Shown here in pieces: positions 1 through 5,342 of a stretch of 5,726 bases of DNA. How positions within the stretch are numbered: the stretch's first letter is position 1; every line of letters starts with the position of its first letter. A program made the translations under genes and the position numbers. Origin of the DNA: Candidatus Dadabacteria bacterium (GTDB taxonomy: Bacteria > J088); the NCBI GenBank assembly GCA_003695505.1, contig RFIY01000281.1, positions 1-5,726 on the forward strand. Reading direction: 5' to 3'. Under the pieces are notes generated by a model. It saw nothing but the letters and a program-made list of their open reading frames with translations. It ran no database searches and was not told the DNA's origin.

Positions 1-786
1 GCCGGGCTGCGTGATCTCCTCGCGCAACACAACATCACGAGTGTGGTTCACCTGGCCAGCATCGTCAACCCCGGCAAGGACAGCGATCGCGCCTTCGAGT
101 ACAGCGTCGATGTCGAAGGCACGCGCAACGTGGTCGAGGCCTGCCTGGCGACGGGCGTGCGGCAGCTCGTCGTAACGTCGAGTGGCGCGGCCTACGGTTA
201 CTGGCCGGACAACCCGGACTGGATCGAGGAGACGGACCCGATCCGCGGCAACGAATCGTTCGCCTACAGCCATCACAAGCGGCTTGTCGAGGAGATGCTC
301 GCCGAATACCGTGCGTCCCACCCTGAACTCGGCCAGTTGATCCTGCGCCCCGGGACGGTACTCGGTGCAGGCCTGCGCAACCAGATCACCAATTTGTTCT
401 TCAAGCCATTCGTCCTTGGCGTCGCGGGTTCGCCTGCCCCGTTCGTGTTCATCTGGGACGACGACGTCGCGGCGATCATCGTCAGAGGCGTCGTCGAGGC
501 GCGGCAGGGCATCTACAATCTCGCCGGCGACGGGGCGCTGCCGATGCGCGAGATCGCGCGGCGCCTGGGTAAACCGTACCTGCCGCTGCCTGCGTGGCTT
601 CTGCGCGGTGCGCTGACCGTCCTCAAGCCCCTTGGTCTGAGTCGATATGGCCCGGAGCAGGTTGATTTTCTCCGTTACCGTCCGGTGCTTTCGAATCGTC
701 GCCTCAAGGAAGAATTCGGATACACGCCACGCAAGACGTCGGCCGAGGCCTTCGAGGCGTTCATGCAGGATGCGGGCCTTGGCTGA
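1..786 (+). CDS. NAD(P)-dependent epimerase/dehydratase (extended SDR), 5'-truncated by the window edge
   Basis: The reading frame is open from base 1 and ends at TGA 784-786, giving 261 visible residues. There is no start with a ribosome binding site, and VVHLAS near the beginning is an internal Rossmann strand, so the true start and the glycine-rich nucleotide-binding motif lie upstream. Extended SDR proteins usually have 300-330 residues, so roughly 50-65 are missing. In visible-residue numbering the family marks are VHLAS (16-20), the TSSGAAYG strand with the catalytic Ser/Thr region (59-66), and a YSHHK active site (Y89, K93), followed by an LRPGTVLG strand. The C-terminal third (RRLKEEFGYTPR, then a closing helix) is typical of sugar-nucleotide epimerases and 3-beta-hydroxysteroid-dehydrogenase-like members. 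The family acts on hydroxy/keto groups with NAD(P); the substrate here is unknown. It overlaps the next SDR gene by 17 bp, which implies one operon. Confidence 0.9.
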   Translation, partial: AGLRDLLAQHNITSVVHLASIVNPGKDSDRAFEYSVDVEGTRNVVEACLATGVRQLVVTSSGAAYGYWPDNPDWIEETDPIRGNESFAYSHHKRLVEEMLAEYRASHPELGQLILRPGTVLGAGLRNQITNLFFKPFVLGVAGSPAPFVFIWDDDVAAIIVRGVVEARQGIYNLAGDGALPMREIARRLGKPYLPLPAWLLRGALTVLKPLGLSRYGPEQVDFLRYRPVLSNRRLKEEFGYTPRKTSAEAFEAFMQDAGLG

Positions 787-1576
787 GCGCTACCGTTTTC
801 GGGACAAGGTCGTCTGGATCACGGGCGGTGGCGGCGGGATTGGCGCTGCGCTGGCGCGGGATGCCGCATCCCGGGGGGCGCAGGTCGCGGTGACCGACAT
901 CGACGGCGAGGCAGCGACGCGGATCGCGAATGAGCTGGGTACGCACGCGGCGGCGTGGCGCTCGGATGTCACGGATTTCGCCGACTGCCAGCGCGTCGCG
1001 GGCGCGATCCAGGAACGGTTCGGCGGCATCGACGTGCTGATCAACAATGCCGGCGTCACACATCTGAGCCGGTTTCGCGACACGCCGCCGGAGGTGATCG
1101 AGCGTGTGTTGCGGATCAACGTGATGGGCGCGGTTCACTGCACGAAGGCGGCGCTGGAGCCGATCATCGAACGCCGCGGCCGGATCGCCGCGCTGTCCAG
1201 CGTCGCCGGGATCGGGCCGCTTCTCGGCCGTACCGGTTACAGTGCCAGCAAGCACGCGCTGCACGGCTTCTTCGACAGCCTGCGGGCCGAGTTGACCGAC
1301 ACCGGCGTCGGCGTGACGCTGATCTGCCCGAGTTTTGCCAATACCGACATCGGCAAGCACGCGCTGTTCGCCGACGGCGACGCGGAATCGGCACGAACGA
1401 TGACTGGTCCGGTGACGACGCCCGAAGCGATCGCCGCCGCGTTGCTCGACGGAATCGAGCGCGGTGTATGGACCGTTTTGCCGGGGCGCGTCAGCAAGCT
1501 CGCCTGGTGGCTGAGCCGAAACGCGCCGCGGTTCTACAGTGCGCGCATGCGCGCCCGCCTGGAAGGAACACGCTGA
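770..1576 (+). CDS. Classical short-chain dehydrogenase/reductase (SDR)
   Basis: A 268-residue protein, within the usual 250-280 of classical SDRs. All core motifs are present: cofactor loop TGGGGGIG (18-25), Asp43 after the second beta strand (which usually favours NAD over NADP), NNAG (92-95), Asn117 of the catalytic tetrad, Ser144 in SSVAG, and Tyr157/Lys161 in YSASK. It should catalyse NAD(P)-dependent oxidation or reduction of an alcohol/ketone pair; the substrate is not predictable. The C-terminal stretch after about residue 225 has a hydrophobic, Trp-rich helix (KLAWWLSRNAPRFYS) that could lie at the membrane or at a subunit interface. I chose ATG 770, which has GAGG 12 bases upstream. 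TTG 779 with AGGA at 767-770 is a credible alternative that would shorten the protein by three residues. Longer in-frame extensions only read through the upstream gene. The stop shares one base with the next start. Confidence 0.93.
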   Translation: MRALAERYRFRDKVVWITGGGGGIGAALARDAASRGAQVAVTDIDGEAATRIANELGTHAAAWRSDVTDFADCQRVAGAIQERFGGIDVLINNAGVTHLSRFRDTPPEVIERVLRINVMGAVHCTKAALEPIIERRGRIAALSSVAGIGPLLGRTGYSASKHALHGFFDSLRAELTDTGVGVTLICPSFANTDIGKHALFADGDAESARTMTGPVTTPEAIAAALLDGIERGVWTVLPGRVSKLAWWLSRNAPRFYSARMRARLEGTR

Positions 1577-2331
1577 TGGAGCTTGCCTTCGACCCCCGTT
1601 TCTGGGGACTCGCGCCGATCATCCTGCTGTCGTTCACGACCGAGGCGATGACCGGCTTCGGCAGCATCGTCATTGCGGTGACGATCGGTGCCAACTTCTT
1701 TCCGATCAAGGAGCTGCTGCCGGTCCTGGTGCCGCTCAACATCCTGCTGTCGAGTTACATCGTCTGGCGCCACCACGAACACATCGACAAGGGCCTGCTG
1801 TTTCGCCAGATCCTGCCCTGGTGCGGCCTCGGCGTGCTGATCGGCCTCGCGCTGTTTCAGTATGCCGAGGGCGCGCGCCTGAAAAAGGCGTTCGGCGTGC
1901 TGGTCGTTGTCTTTGCGGTGCGTGAGCTCTACAAGTCGCTCAACAACGGTGACGACGCACCGGCCCCGCTCAGCCGCCTCGATCTGCGCAGCCTGCCGTG
2001 GCTGGTGGCCAGCGGCATTACCCATGGACTCTATGCGTCGGGCGGGCCGCTGCTGGTCTACGCGCTCGGGCGCGTACACATCCCGAAGGCGCAATTTCGG
2101 GCGACGCTGTCCACCGTCTGGTGGCTGCTCAACGGGGCGATGACGATTGGCTATCTGACGATGGGCGCGATCAGTATCGCCCAGGCGCAGTTGATCGGGG
2201 TGCTGACGCCACTCGTCGTCCTGGGAATCGTCATCGGTGAGTTTCTGCACCACCGCATCGACGAGCGCCGTTTTCGCATTGCGATTTTCGTGCTGCTGAC
2301 GATCGCCGGCGGCAGCCTGTTGTTTTCCTGA
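1576..2331 (+). CDS. TauE/SafE-family membrane transporter (probable anion exporter)
   Basis: A 251-residue, very hydrophobic protein with about eight predicted membrane segments (roughly residues 11-37, 45-63, 79-95, 104-119, 140-164, 176-197, 202-222, 233-250). It shows the internally duplicated TauE/SafE layout. The first half carries TGFGSIVIAV (26-35) and the second the matching GLYASGGPLLVYAL (151-164). A polar linker between the halves (about 121-139) contains DDAPAP. Characterised members export sulfite, sulfoacetate or other small organic anions across the inner membrane, but most are untested, and nothing nearby concerns sulfur. ATG 1576 is preceded by a strong Shine-Dalgarno sequence, GGAAGGA at 1561-1567, and overlaps the SDR stop by one base (TGATG), so translation is probably coupled. 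The frame is open further upstream, but that stretch lies inside the SDR gene and is not membrane-like. It is the last gene of the plus-strand group. Confidence 0.9.
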   Translation: MELAFDPRFWGLAPIILLSFTTEAMTGFGSIVIAVTIGANFFPIKELLPVLVPLNILLSSYIVWRHHEHIDKGLLFRQILPWCGLGVLIGLALFQYAEGARLKKAFGVLVVVFAVRELYKSLNNGDDAPAPLSRLDLRSLPWLVASGITHGLYASGGPLLVYALGRVHIPKAQFRATLSTVWWLLNGAMTIGYLTMGAISIAQAQLIGVLTPLVVLGIVIGEFLHHRIDERRFRIAIFVLLTIAGGSLLFS

Positions 2332-2345
2332 ACGGGTACGCTGGC

Positions 2346-2372
2346 TTCCGGCAGTGGAGTCGGCGGCCGGAG
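2346..2372 (+). terminator. Weak hairpin 15 bases after the transporter stop
   Basis: TTCCGGC (2346-2352) can pair with GCCGGAG (2366-2372), including one G-T pair at the base, around a 13-base loop. The position suits an end for the plus-strand transcript. No run of T follows, however, so it is not a standard intrinsic terminator and may only be an RNA 3'-end stabiliser or chance. Confidence 0.25.
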
Positions 2373-2419
2373 ACAGAGGAACTCAGGCACATTGTCTGTT
2401 GGTGGCGGAATGATGTCTG

Positions 2420-2458
2420 CCGCGAAGGGGCGCTCTACCGGTCCTGAATTTCGCGCCC
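2420..2458 (+). repeat. Left arm of an imperfect 39-nt inverted repeat
   Basis: Read forwards, this arm matches the reverse complement of 2595-2633 at 35 of 40 aligned columns by eye (three mismatches, two one-base gaps). Shared blocks include CCGCGAA, CGCTCTAC, CCTGAATT and GCGCCC. The arm can also fold alone: GGGCGC (2428-2433) pairs with GCGCCC (2453-2458) around a 19-base loop. A palindromic unit present twice in opposite orientation is the layout of REP/BIME-type elements, but I do not recognise a named family. Confidence 0.75.
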
Positions 2459-2497
2459 GCGCATCTGCCCAGCGATCAGCGGCATCGCGTGCACCTG

Positions 2498-2520
2498 GCC
2501 GAATCTATCGTCGGTTCGGC
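2498..2520. repeat. Compact hairpin between the inverted repeat arms
   Basis: GCCGAATC (2498-2505) pairs with GGTTCGGC (2513-2520) in an 8-bp stem with one G-T pair and a 7-base loop. On the minus strand the G-T pair becomes an A-C mismatch, so the fold is better in plus-strand RNA. There is no T-run on either side, so it does not look like an intrinsic terminator. Confidence 0.5.
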
Positions 2521-2594
2521 GCAAAGTCAAGCGGCGGGCTGAGGCTGCCATTCGTAGCGCCGCCTTGCTCCCAATGCGTAAACCCGGTCGGGTG

Positions 2595-2633
2595 GGGCGC
2601 CCAATTCAGGCCCGTAGAGCGCCCCCTTCGCGG
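2595..2633 (-). repeat. Right arm of an imperfect 39-nt inverted repeat
   Basis: This is the reverse-complement partner of 2420-2458, with 136 bases between the arms. It folds alone through GGGGCGC (2594-2600) and GCGCCCC (2619-2625) around an 18-base loop. It begins 16 bases beyond the carboxyltransferase stop codon, in the transcribed tail of that gene, so it could protect or end the minus-strand mRNA. No T-tract follows it. Confidence 0.75.
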
Positions 2634-2648
2634 TGGGAGCGGTACGGG

Positions 2649-4178
2649 TTACCCCGGAATCACCCCATTGCGACGCGGCGGACGCGGCCGTTCCTTGCCT
2701 TCGTAGTACGCGAATCGTTTGATCAGCGCCTCGCGAAGGTCGGCCGGCTCGATGATGTCATCGACGACGAGTTCGGCACCGAGGTGCATGATGTCGATGT
2801 CCTTTTCGTAGGCTTCGCGCTGCTCGGCGACGAACCGTGCGCGCTCTTCCTCGTCCTCGATCGCCTGGATCTTGTTGTAGTAGACCGCGTTCACGGCTGC
2901 TTCGGGGCCCATCACGGCGATCATCGCGCCGGGCAGCGCAATCGTCGCATCGGGCTCGAAGCCGGGTCCGCTCATCGCATAGAGCCCGGCGCCGTAGGCT
3001 TTGCGCAGAATCACCGAGATCCGGGGCACGGTGCTTTCACTGAGCGCGAAGATCATCTTGGCGCCGTGCCGGATGATGCCCTGCCGTTCGACCTGGGTGC
3101 CGATCATGAAACCGGGTACGTCGGCCAGAAACAGCAGCGGCACGTTGTAGGCATTGCACAGCCACATGAAACGAGCCGCCTTGTCGGCGCTGTCGACAAA
3201 CAGGACACCGCCCTTGACCTTTGGCTGGTTGGCCACGATGCCGACCACCTTGCCGCCGATGCGGGCGAAGCCGGTGACCAGCTCCTTGGCCCAGCGTTTC
3301 TTGATTTCGAAGAAACTGTCTTCGTCAACCAGTGCGTCGATGACCTTTTTGACGTCGAAGGCCTGGTTCTGGTTGTCGGGGATCAGCTCGGCGATCGTCG
3401 CGGTGGGCGTGGCCGGCTCGCGCGGCGGTACCTGCGGTGGCTGCAGCGTGTTGTTCGAGGGCAGGTACGACAGATATTGCCGGATCGCTTCGATGCACTC
3501 GGCATCGCTCTTGATCAGCATGTCGCCGCAGCCGCTGACGGACGTATGCATTTTGGCGCCACCCATTTCTTCGAGGGTGACCTTCTCGCCAATGACGGCC
3601 TCGGCCATGCGTGGACTGCCCAGATACATCGATGCGTTCTTGTCGACCATGAAGACGACGTCGCAAAACGCGGGAATATAGGCACCGCCGGCGGCACTTG
3701 GGCCGAACAGGCCGCAGACCTGCGGCACGATGCCACTCATCCAGACCTGATTGTAGAAGATGCGTCCTGCACCGCGGCGACCGGGAAACATCTCGACCTG
3801 GTCGGTGATGCGGGCGCCGGCGCTATCGACCAGGTAGACGAGCGGAATGCGGAGCTTGTTTGCGGTCTCCTGAATGCGCAGAATCTTTTCGACCGTCCGC
3901 TTGCCCCAGGAGCCGGCCTTCACGGTCGCATCATTGGCCATGACCGCGACATCGCGGCCGTCGACCTGGCCGATGCCGGTGACCACGCCATCGGCCGGCA
4001 GGCCTGGATCCTGCGCATTGGCGAACATCGCATCTTCGACGAAGGTGTCCGCGTCGAACAGCAGGTCGATGCGATCCCGGACAAAGAGCTTGTTCTGCTC
4101 GCGCAGTTTGGCATGCGCGCGTTCGGAGCCGCCCTGGCGTATCCGCTCGCGCTCCGCGCCGATGTCGTGGCGTTCCAT
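2649..4178 (-). CDS. Acyl-CoA carboxylase, carboxyltransferase (beta) subunit
   Basis: A 509-residue protein, the usual length for single-chain carboxyltransferases of the propionyl-, methylcrotonyl- and acetyl-CoA carboxylase family. The enzyme transfers CO2 from carboxybiotin to an acyl-CoA in the cytoplasm. Two crotonase-fold halves are visible. The first has KLFVRDRIDLL (30-40), GLPADGVVTGIG (59-70), LVDSAGARI (116-124) and an oxyanion-hole stretch GPSAAGGAY (159-167). The second has a PGF-containing strand and RKAYGAG (392-398), whose backbone binds the biotin carbonyl, then an AVMGPEAAVNAVY segment. A Pro/Thr-rich linker joins the halves. From memory the sequence is closest to the B. 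subtilis YngE type, which suggests a methylcrotonyl-like or other short/branched acyl-CoA, but this is inference. ATG 4178 has GAGGAAG (4193-4187) nine bases upstream and starts three bases after the biotin carrier stop, so translation is coupled. The stop is TAA. Confidence 0.94.
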   Translation of the reverse strand: MERHDIGAERERIRQGGSERAHAKLREQNKLFVRDRIDLLFDADTFVEDAMFANAQDPGLPADGVVTGIGQVDGRDVAVMANDATVKAGSWGKRTVEKILRIQETANKLRIPLVYLVDSAGARITDQVEMFPGRRGAGRIFYNQVWMSGIVPQVCGLFGPSAAGGAYIPAFCDVVFMVDKNASMYLGSPRMAEAVIGEKVTLEEMGGAKMHTSVSGCGDMLIKSDAECIEAIRQYLSYLPSNNTLQPPQVPPREPATPTATIAELIPDNQNQAFDVKKVIDALVDEDSFFEIKKRWAKELVTGFARIGGKVVGIVANQPKVKGGVLFVDSADKAARFMWLCNAYNVPLLFLADVPGFMIGTQVERQGIIRHGAKMIFALSESTVPRISVILRKAYGAGLYAMSGPGFEPDATIALPGAMIAVMGPEAAVNAVYYNKIQAIEDEEERARFVAEQREAYEKDIDIMHLGAELVVDDIIEPADLREALIKRFAYYEGKERPRPPRRNGVIPG

Positions 4179-4181
4179 GGG

Positions 4182-4400
4182 TCAGGCTTCCTCGAGCAGC
4201 GCGACGATGTCGCCTTCCTGGACGACGTCGCCTTCCTTGACCCGAATCTGGCGGACGGTGCCATCTTCGGGAGACTCAATCGGGATTTCCATTTTCATGG
4301 ATTCGAGGATGATCAGCGTGTCTTCCTCGGCGACGGAATCGCCTTCGCTGACGCAGATCTTCCAGACCGTGCCGGTCATTTCACTTGCAACCTTGATCAT
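4182..4400 (-). CDS. Stand-alone biotin carboxyl carrier protein (biotin/lipoyl attachment domain)
   Basis: A 72-residue protein that is essentially one biotinyl domain: a beta-rich fold with a two-fold repeat of Gly-Asp turns (SEGDSV and KEGDVV). The biotinylation hairpin is ESMKME (33-38), with Lys36 as the predicted biotin acceptor. MKM marks biotin rather than lipoate attachment, which uses DKA-like motifs. There is no N-terminal Pro/Ala-rich extension, unlike AccB of about 150 residues; it resembles the short YngHB-type carriers. It would ferry carboxybiotin from a biotin carboxylase to the carboxyltransferase encoded three bases downstream, after modification by biotin protein ligase BirA. 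The start is ATG 4400 with an excellent Shine-Dalgarno (AGAGAGGAA, AGGA at 4410-4407) six bases away. It lies 59 bp after the hydratase stop. Confidence 0.95.
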   Translation of the reverse strand: MIKVASEMTGTVWKICVSEGDSVAEEDTLIILESMKMEIPIESPEDGTVRQIRVKEGDVVQEGDIVALLEEA

Positions 4401-4440
4401 GGTGTTTCCTCTCTTGTCGCAGGGACGTCAGAACAACGTG

Positions 4441-4446
4441 ATTATA
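4441..4446 (-). promoter_or_regulatory. Possible internal promoter (-10 box) for the biotin carrier and carboxyltransferase genes
   Basis: Read on the minus strand, 4446-4441 is TATAAT, a perfect sigma-70 -10 hexamer in otherwise GC-rich DNA. It falls in the 59-bp gap between the hydratase stop and the carrier start and would give a leader of about 35 bases. At 16-18 bp upstream there is only a poor -35 match (TTTCGG or TTCGGT) and no extended -10 TG, so activity is uncertain. Confidence 0.35.
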
Positions 4447-4459
4447 CTGGCAAGTCGCC

Positions 4460-5227
4460 TCAACCGAAATTCGGAGGCCGCTTTTCGAGAAACGCCCGGA
4501 TGCCTTCGCGGGCGTCGTCGGTCTGCAGGACTTCGCGCAACTGTCCTTCGAGAAAGTGAAGGCCGTCCGCGAACGCCATGTCCTGTTGCGCATACAGCGC
4601 ACGTCGGCCGAGTGCGATGACCTGAGGTGGCAAGCCGGCGAGTTGTTCGGCCAGGGCATTGACCGTGGTGTCGAGTTCCTCGCGCGCGACCACCTGGTTG
4701 ACGACGCCGAGGGCCTGTAGCTCGCTGCCGCTGTAGCGCCGGCCGGTAAACATCATCTCGTTGGCGACGTTGCGTGGCACCTTGCGCCAGATCAGCGCCG
4801 AAATCATCATTGGCCAGAGACCGACGCGAATCTCGGGCGTGCCGAATGCCGCGTCGTCGACCGCCACCAGCATGTCGCAGGCCAGCGCGATGCCGAACGC
4901 GCCAGCCAGGCAGTGGCCGTTGATGCGGCCGATGACCGGTTTGCCGAGTCCGGCCATGGTTTCGAACAGCGCGACGAACGCGCCGCCCTGGCGGCCCGGC
5001 CCCTTTTCGTTCTCGGCCAGGAATTTTTGCAGGTCGCCGCCGGCGCTGAACGCCTTGTCACCCGCGCCGGTGAGGATGATCACGCGGGCATCGGATGCGT
5101 CGGCCGTACGGAATGCATTGTTCAGTGCCTCGACGACTTCGGTCGACAGGGCATTGCGCTTTTCCGGGCGGTTGATCGTGATCGTCGCGATATAGCCGTT
5201 CTGGCTCAGATCGACGGGCGTGTCCAT
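4460..5227 (-). CDS. Enoyl-CoA hydratase/isomerase (crotonase) family protein
   Basis: A 255-residue protein, normal for a single-domain crotonase. Family marks are INRPEKRNAL (18-27), the first oxyanion-hole stretch AFSAGGDL (59-66), the second around GHCLAGAFGIALACD (104-118), and FGTPEIRVGL (128-137). By alignment with rat crotonase, the second catalytic Glu (Glu164 there) is kept as Glu132, while the first (Glu144) is Gly112. The enzyme should act on an acyl-CoA thioester by hydration, isomerisation or a related reaction. With a carboxylase next door, a methylglutaconyl-CoA hydratase-like (LiuC or YngF) role is possible but unproven. I chose ATG 5227 because AGAGGA (5241-5236) sits eight bases upstream. 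ATG 5236 touches that sequence, and ATG 5266 has no binding site and lies in the likely -10 box. The stop is 59 bp from the carrier gene. Confidence 0.92.
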   Translation of the reverse strand: MDTPVDLSQNGYIATITINRPEKRNALSTEVVEALNNAFRTADASDARVIILTGAGDKAFSAGGDLQKFLAENEKGPGRQGGAFVALFETMAGLGKPVIGRINGHCLAGAFGIALACDMLVAVDDAAFGTPEIRVGLWPMMISALIWRKVPRNVANEMMFTGRRYSGSELQALGVVNQVVAREELDTTVNALAEQLAGLPPQVIALGRRALYAQQDMAFADGLHFLEGQLREVLQTDDAREGIRAFLEKRPPNFG

Positions 5228-5264
5228 AGCGTGCATCCTCTGCGGAATCCAGTCCTCGCCCTGC

Positions 5265-5293
5265 ATGATACTGAGCGTGCGCCCAATTGACAG
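5265..5293 (-). promoter_or_regulatory. Probable sigma-70 promoter of the hydratase-carrier-carboxyltransferase group
   Basis: On the minus strand, CTGTCA (5293-5288) matches the -35 consensus at four of six positions. Exactly 17 bp later comes TATCAT (5270-5265), a five-of-six match to the -10 box. Transcription would start near 5258, leaving a leader of about 30 bases that contains the AGAGGA ribosome binding site. This agrees with the chosen start at 5227. Confidence 0.5.
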
Positions 5294-5321
5294 CGCTTTT
5301 CTGAATCCGGCTCCAAAGCGC
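5293..5321. repeat. Perfect 7-bp inverted repeat abutting the -35 box
   Basis: GCGCTTT (5293-5299) and AAAGCGC (5315-5321) are exact inverted copies with a 15-base spacer, so the half-site centres are 22 bp apart, about two helical turns. It lies 22 bases past the Nudix stop and shares one base with the -35 box. It may be an operator for the hydratase promoter or a hairpin in the Nudix mRNA tail. No T-run follows on the minus strand. An overlapping alternative pairing, TTTTctGAATC (5297-5307) with GATTCcgAAAA (5330-5340), is also possible. Confidence 0.45.
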
Positions 5322-5342
5322 GCCGAAGCGATTCCGAAAACC

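Larger units (their letters stand above)
2332..2648. other. Gene-free convergent intergenic region rich in hairpins
   Basis: No reading frame here has a plausible start, ribosome binding site or recognisable product. The open plus frame across 2392-2706 starts at TTG, has no clear binding site, gives an Arg/Gly/Pro/Ser-rich product and runs into the end of the carboxyltransferase gene. The region does hold structure: a 39-nt inverted repeat pair (2420-2458 and 2595-2633), GCGAT/ATCGC (2472-2476, 2484-2488), a hairpin at 2498-2520, and a looser GC-rich hairpin around 2531-2563. No T-rich intrinsic terminator was found for either converging transcript. Confidence 0.6.

Noticed and set aside
955-1575. 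Upstream in-frame extension of the transporter reading frame (up to 458 codons in all)
   Set aside because: It lies wholly inside the SDR gene, its product is Arg-rich and not membrane-like, and ATG 1576 has a strong Shine-Dalgarno and the usual family length.
1534-2253. 239-codon minus-strand frame opposite the transporter
   Set aside because: It is antisense to a well-supported membrane protein, and its Gln/Arg/Asp/His-rich product is the usual shadow of hydrophobic codons.
2392-2706. Possible 104-codon plus-strand gene in the convergent gap
   Set aside because: It has a TTG start, no clear ribosome binding site and an Arg/Gly/Pro-rich composition; it runs 58 bases into the carboxyltransferase gene and spans the inverted repeat.
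4464-4474. CCGAAATTCGG near-palindrome at the hydratase stop
   Set aside because: It lies within the last codons of the hydratase, and its arms are separated by a single base, so it cannot fold as a hairpin; it is probably chance.
2565-4559. Very long open plus-strand frame (664 codons), antisense to the carboxyltransferase and biotin carrier genes
   Set aside because: The minus-strand genes have clear family motifs, ribosome binding sites and sensible starts. Long antisense frames are expected opposite highly GC-biased codons, and the product shows no recognisable domain.
5228-5266. N-terminal extension of the hydratase from ATG 5266 or ATG 5236
   Set aside because: ATG 5266 lacks a ribosome binding site and lies in the predicted -10 box. 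ATG 5236 directly abuts AGAGG with no spacer. ATG 5227 has ideal spacing and the usual crotonase N-terminus.
5297-5340. Intrinsic terminator for the Nudix gene formed by GAATC/GATTC and CGGC/GCCG stems
   Set aside because: The stem needs a four-base bulge, and the flanking tracts are in the wrong order (T before and A after on both strands) for an intrinsic terminator.
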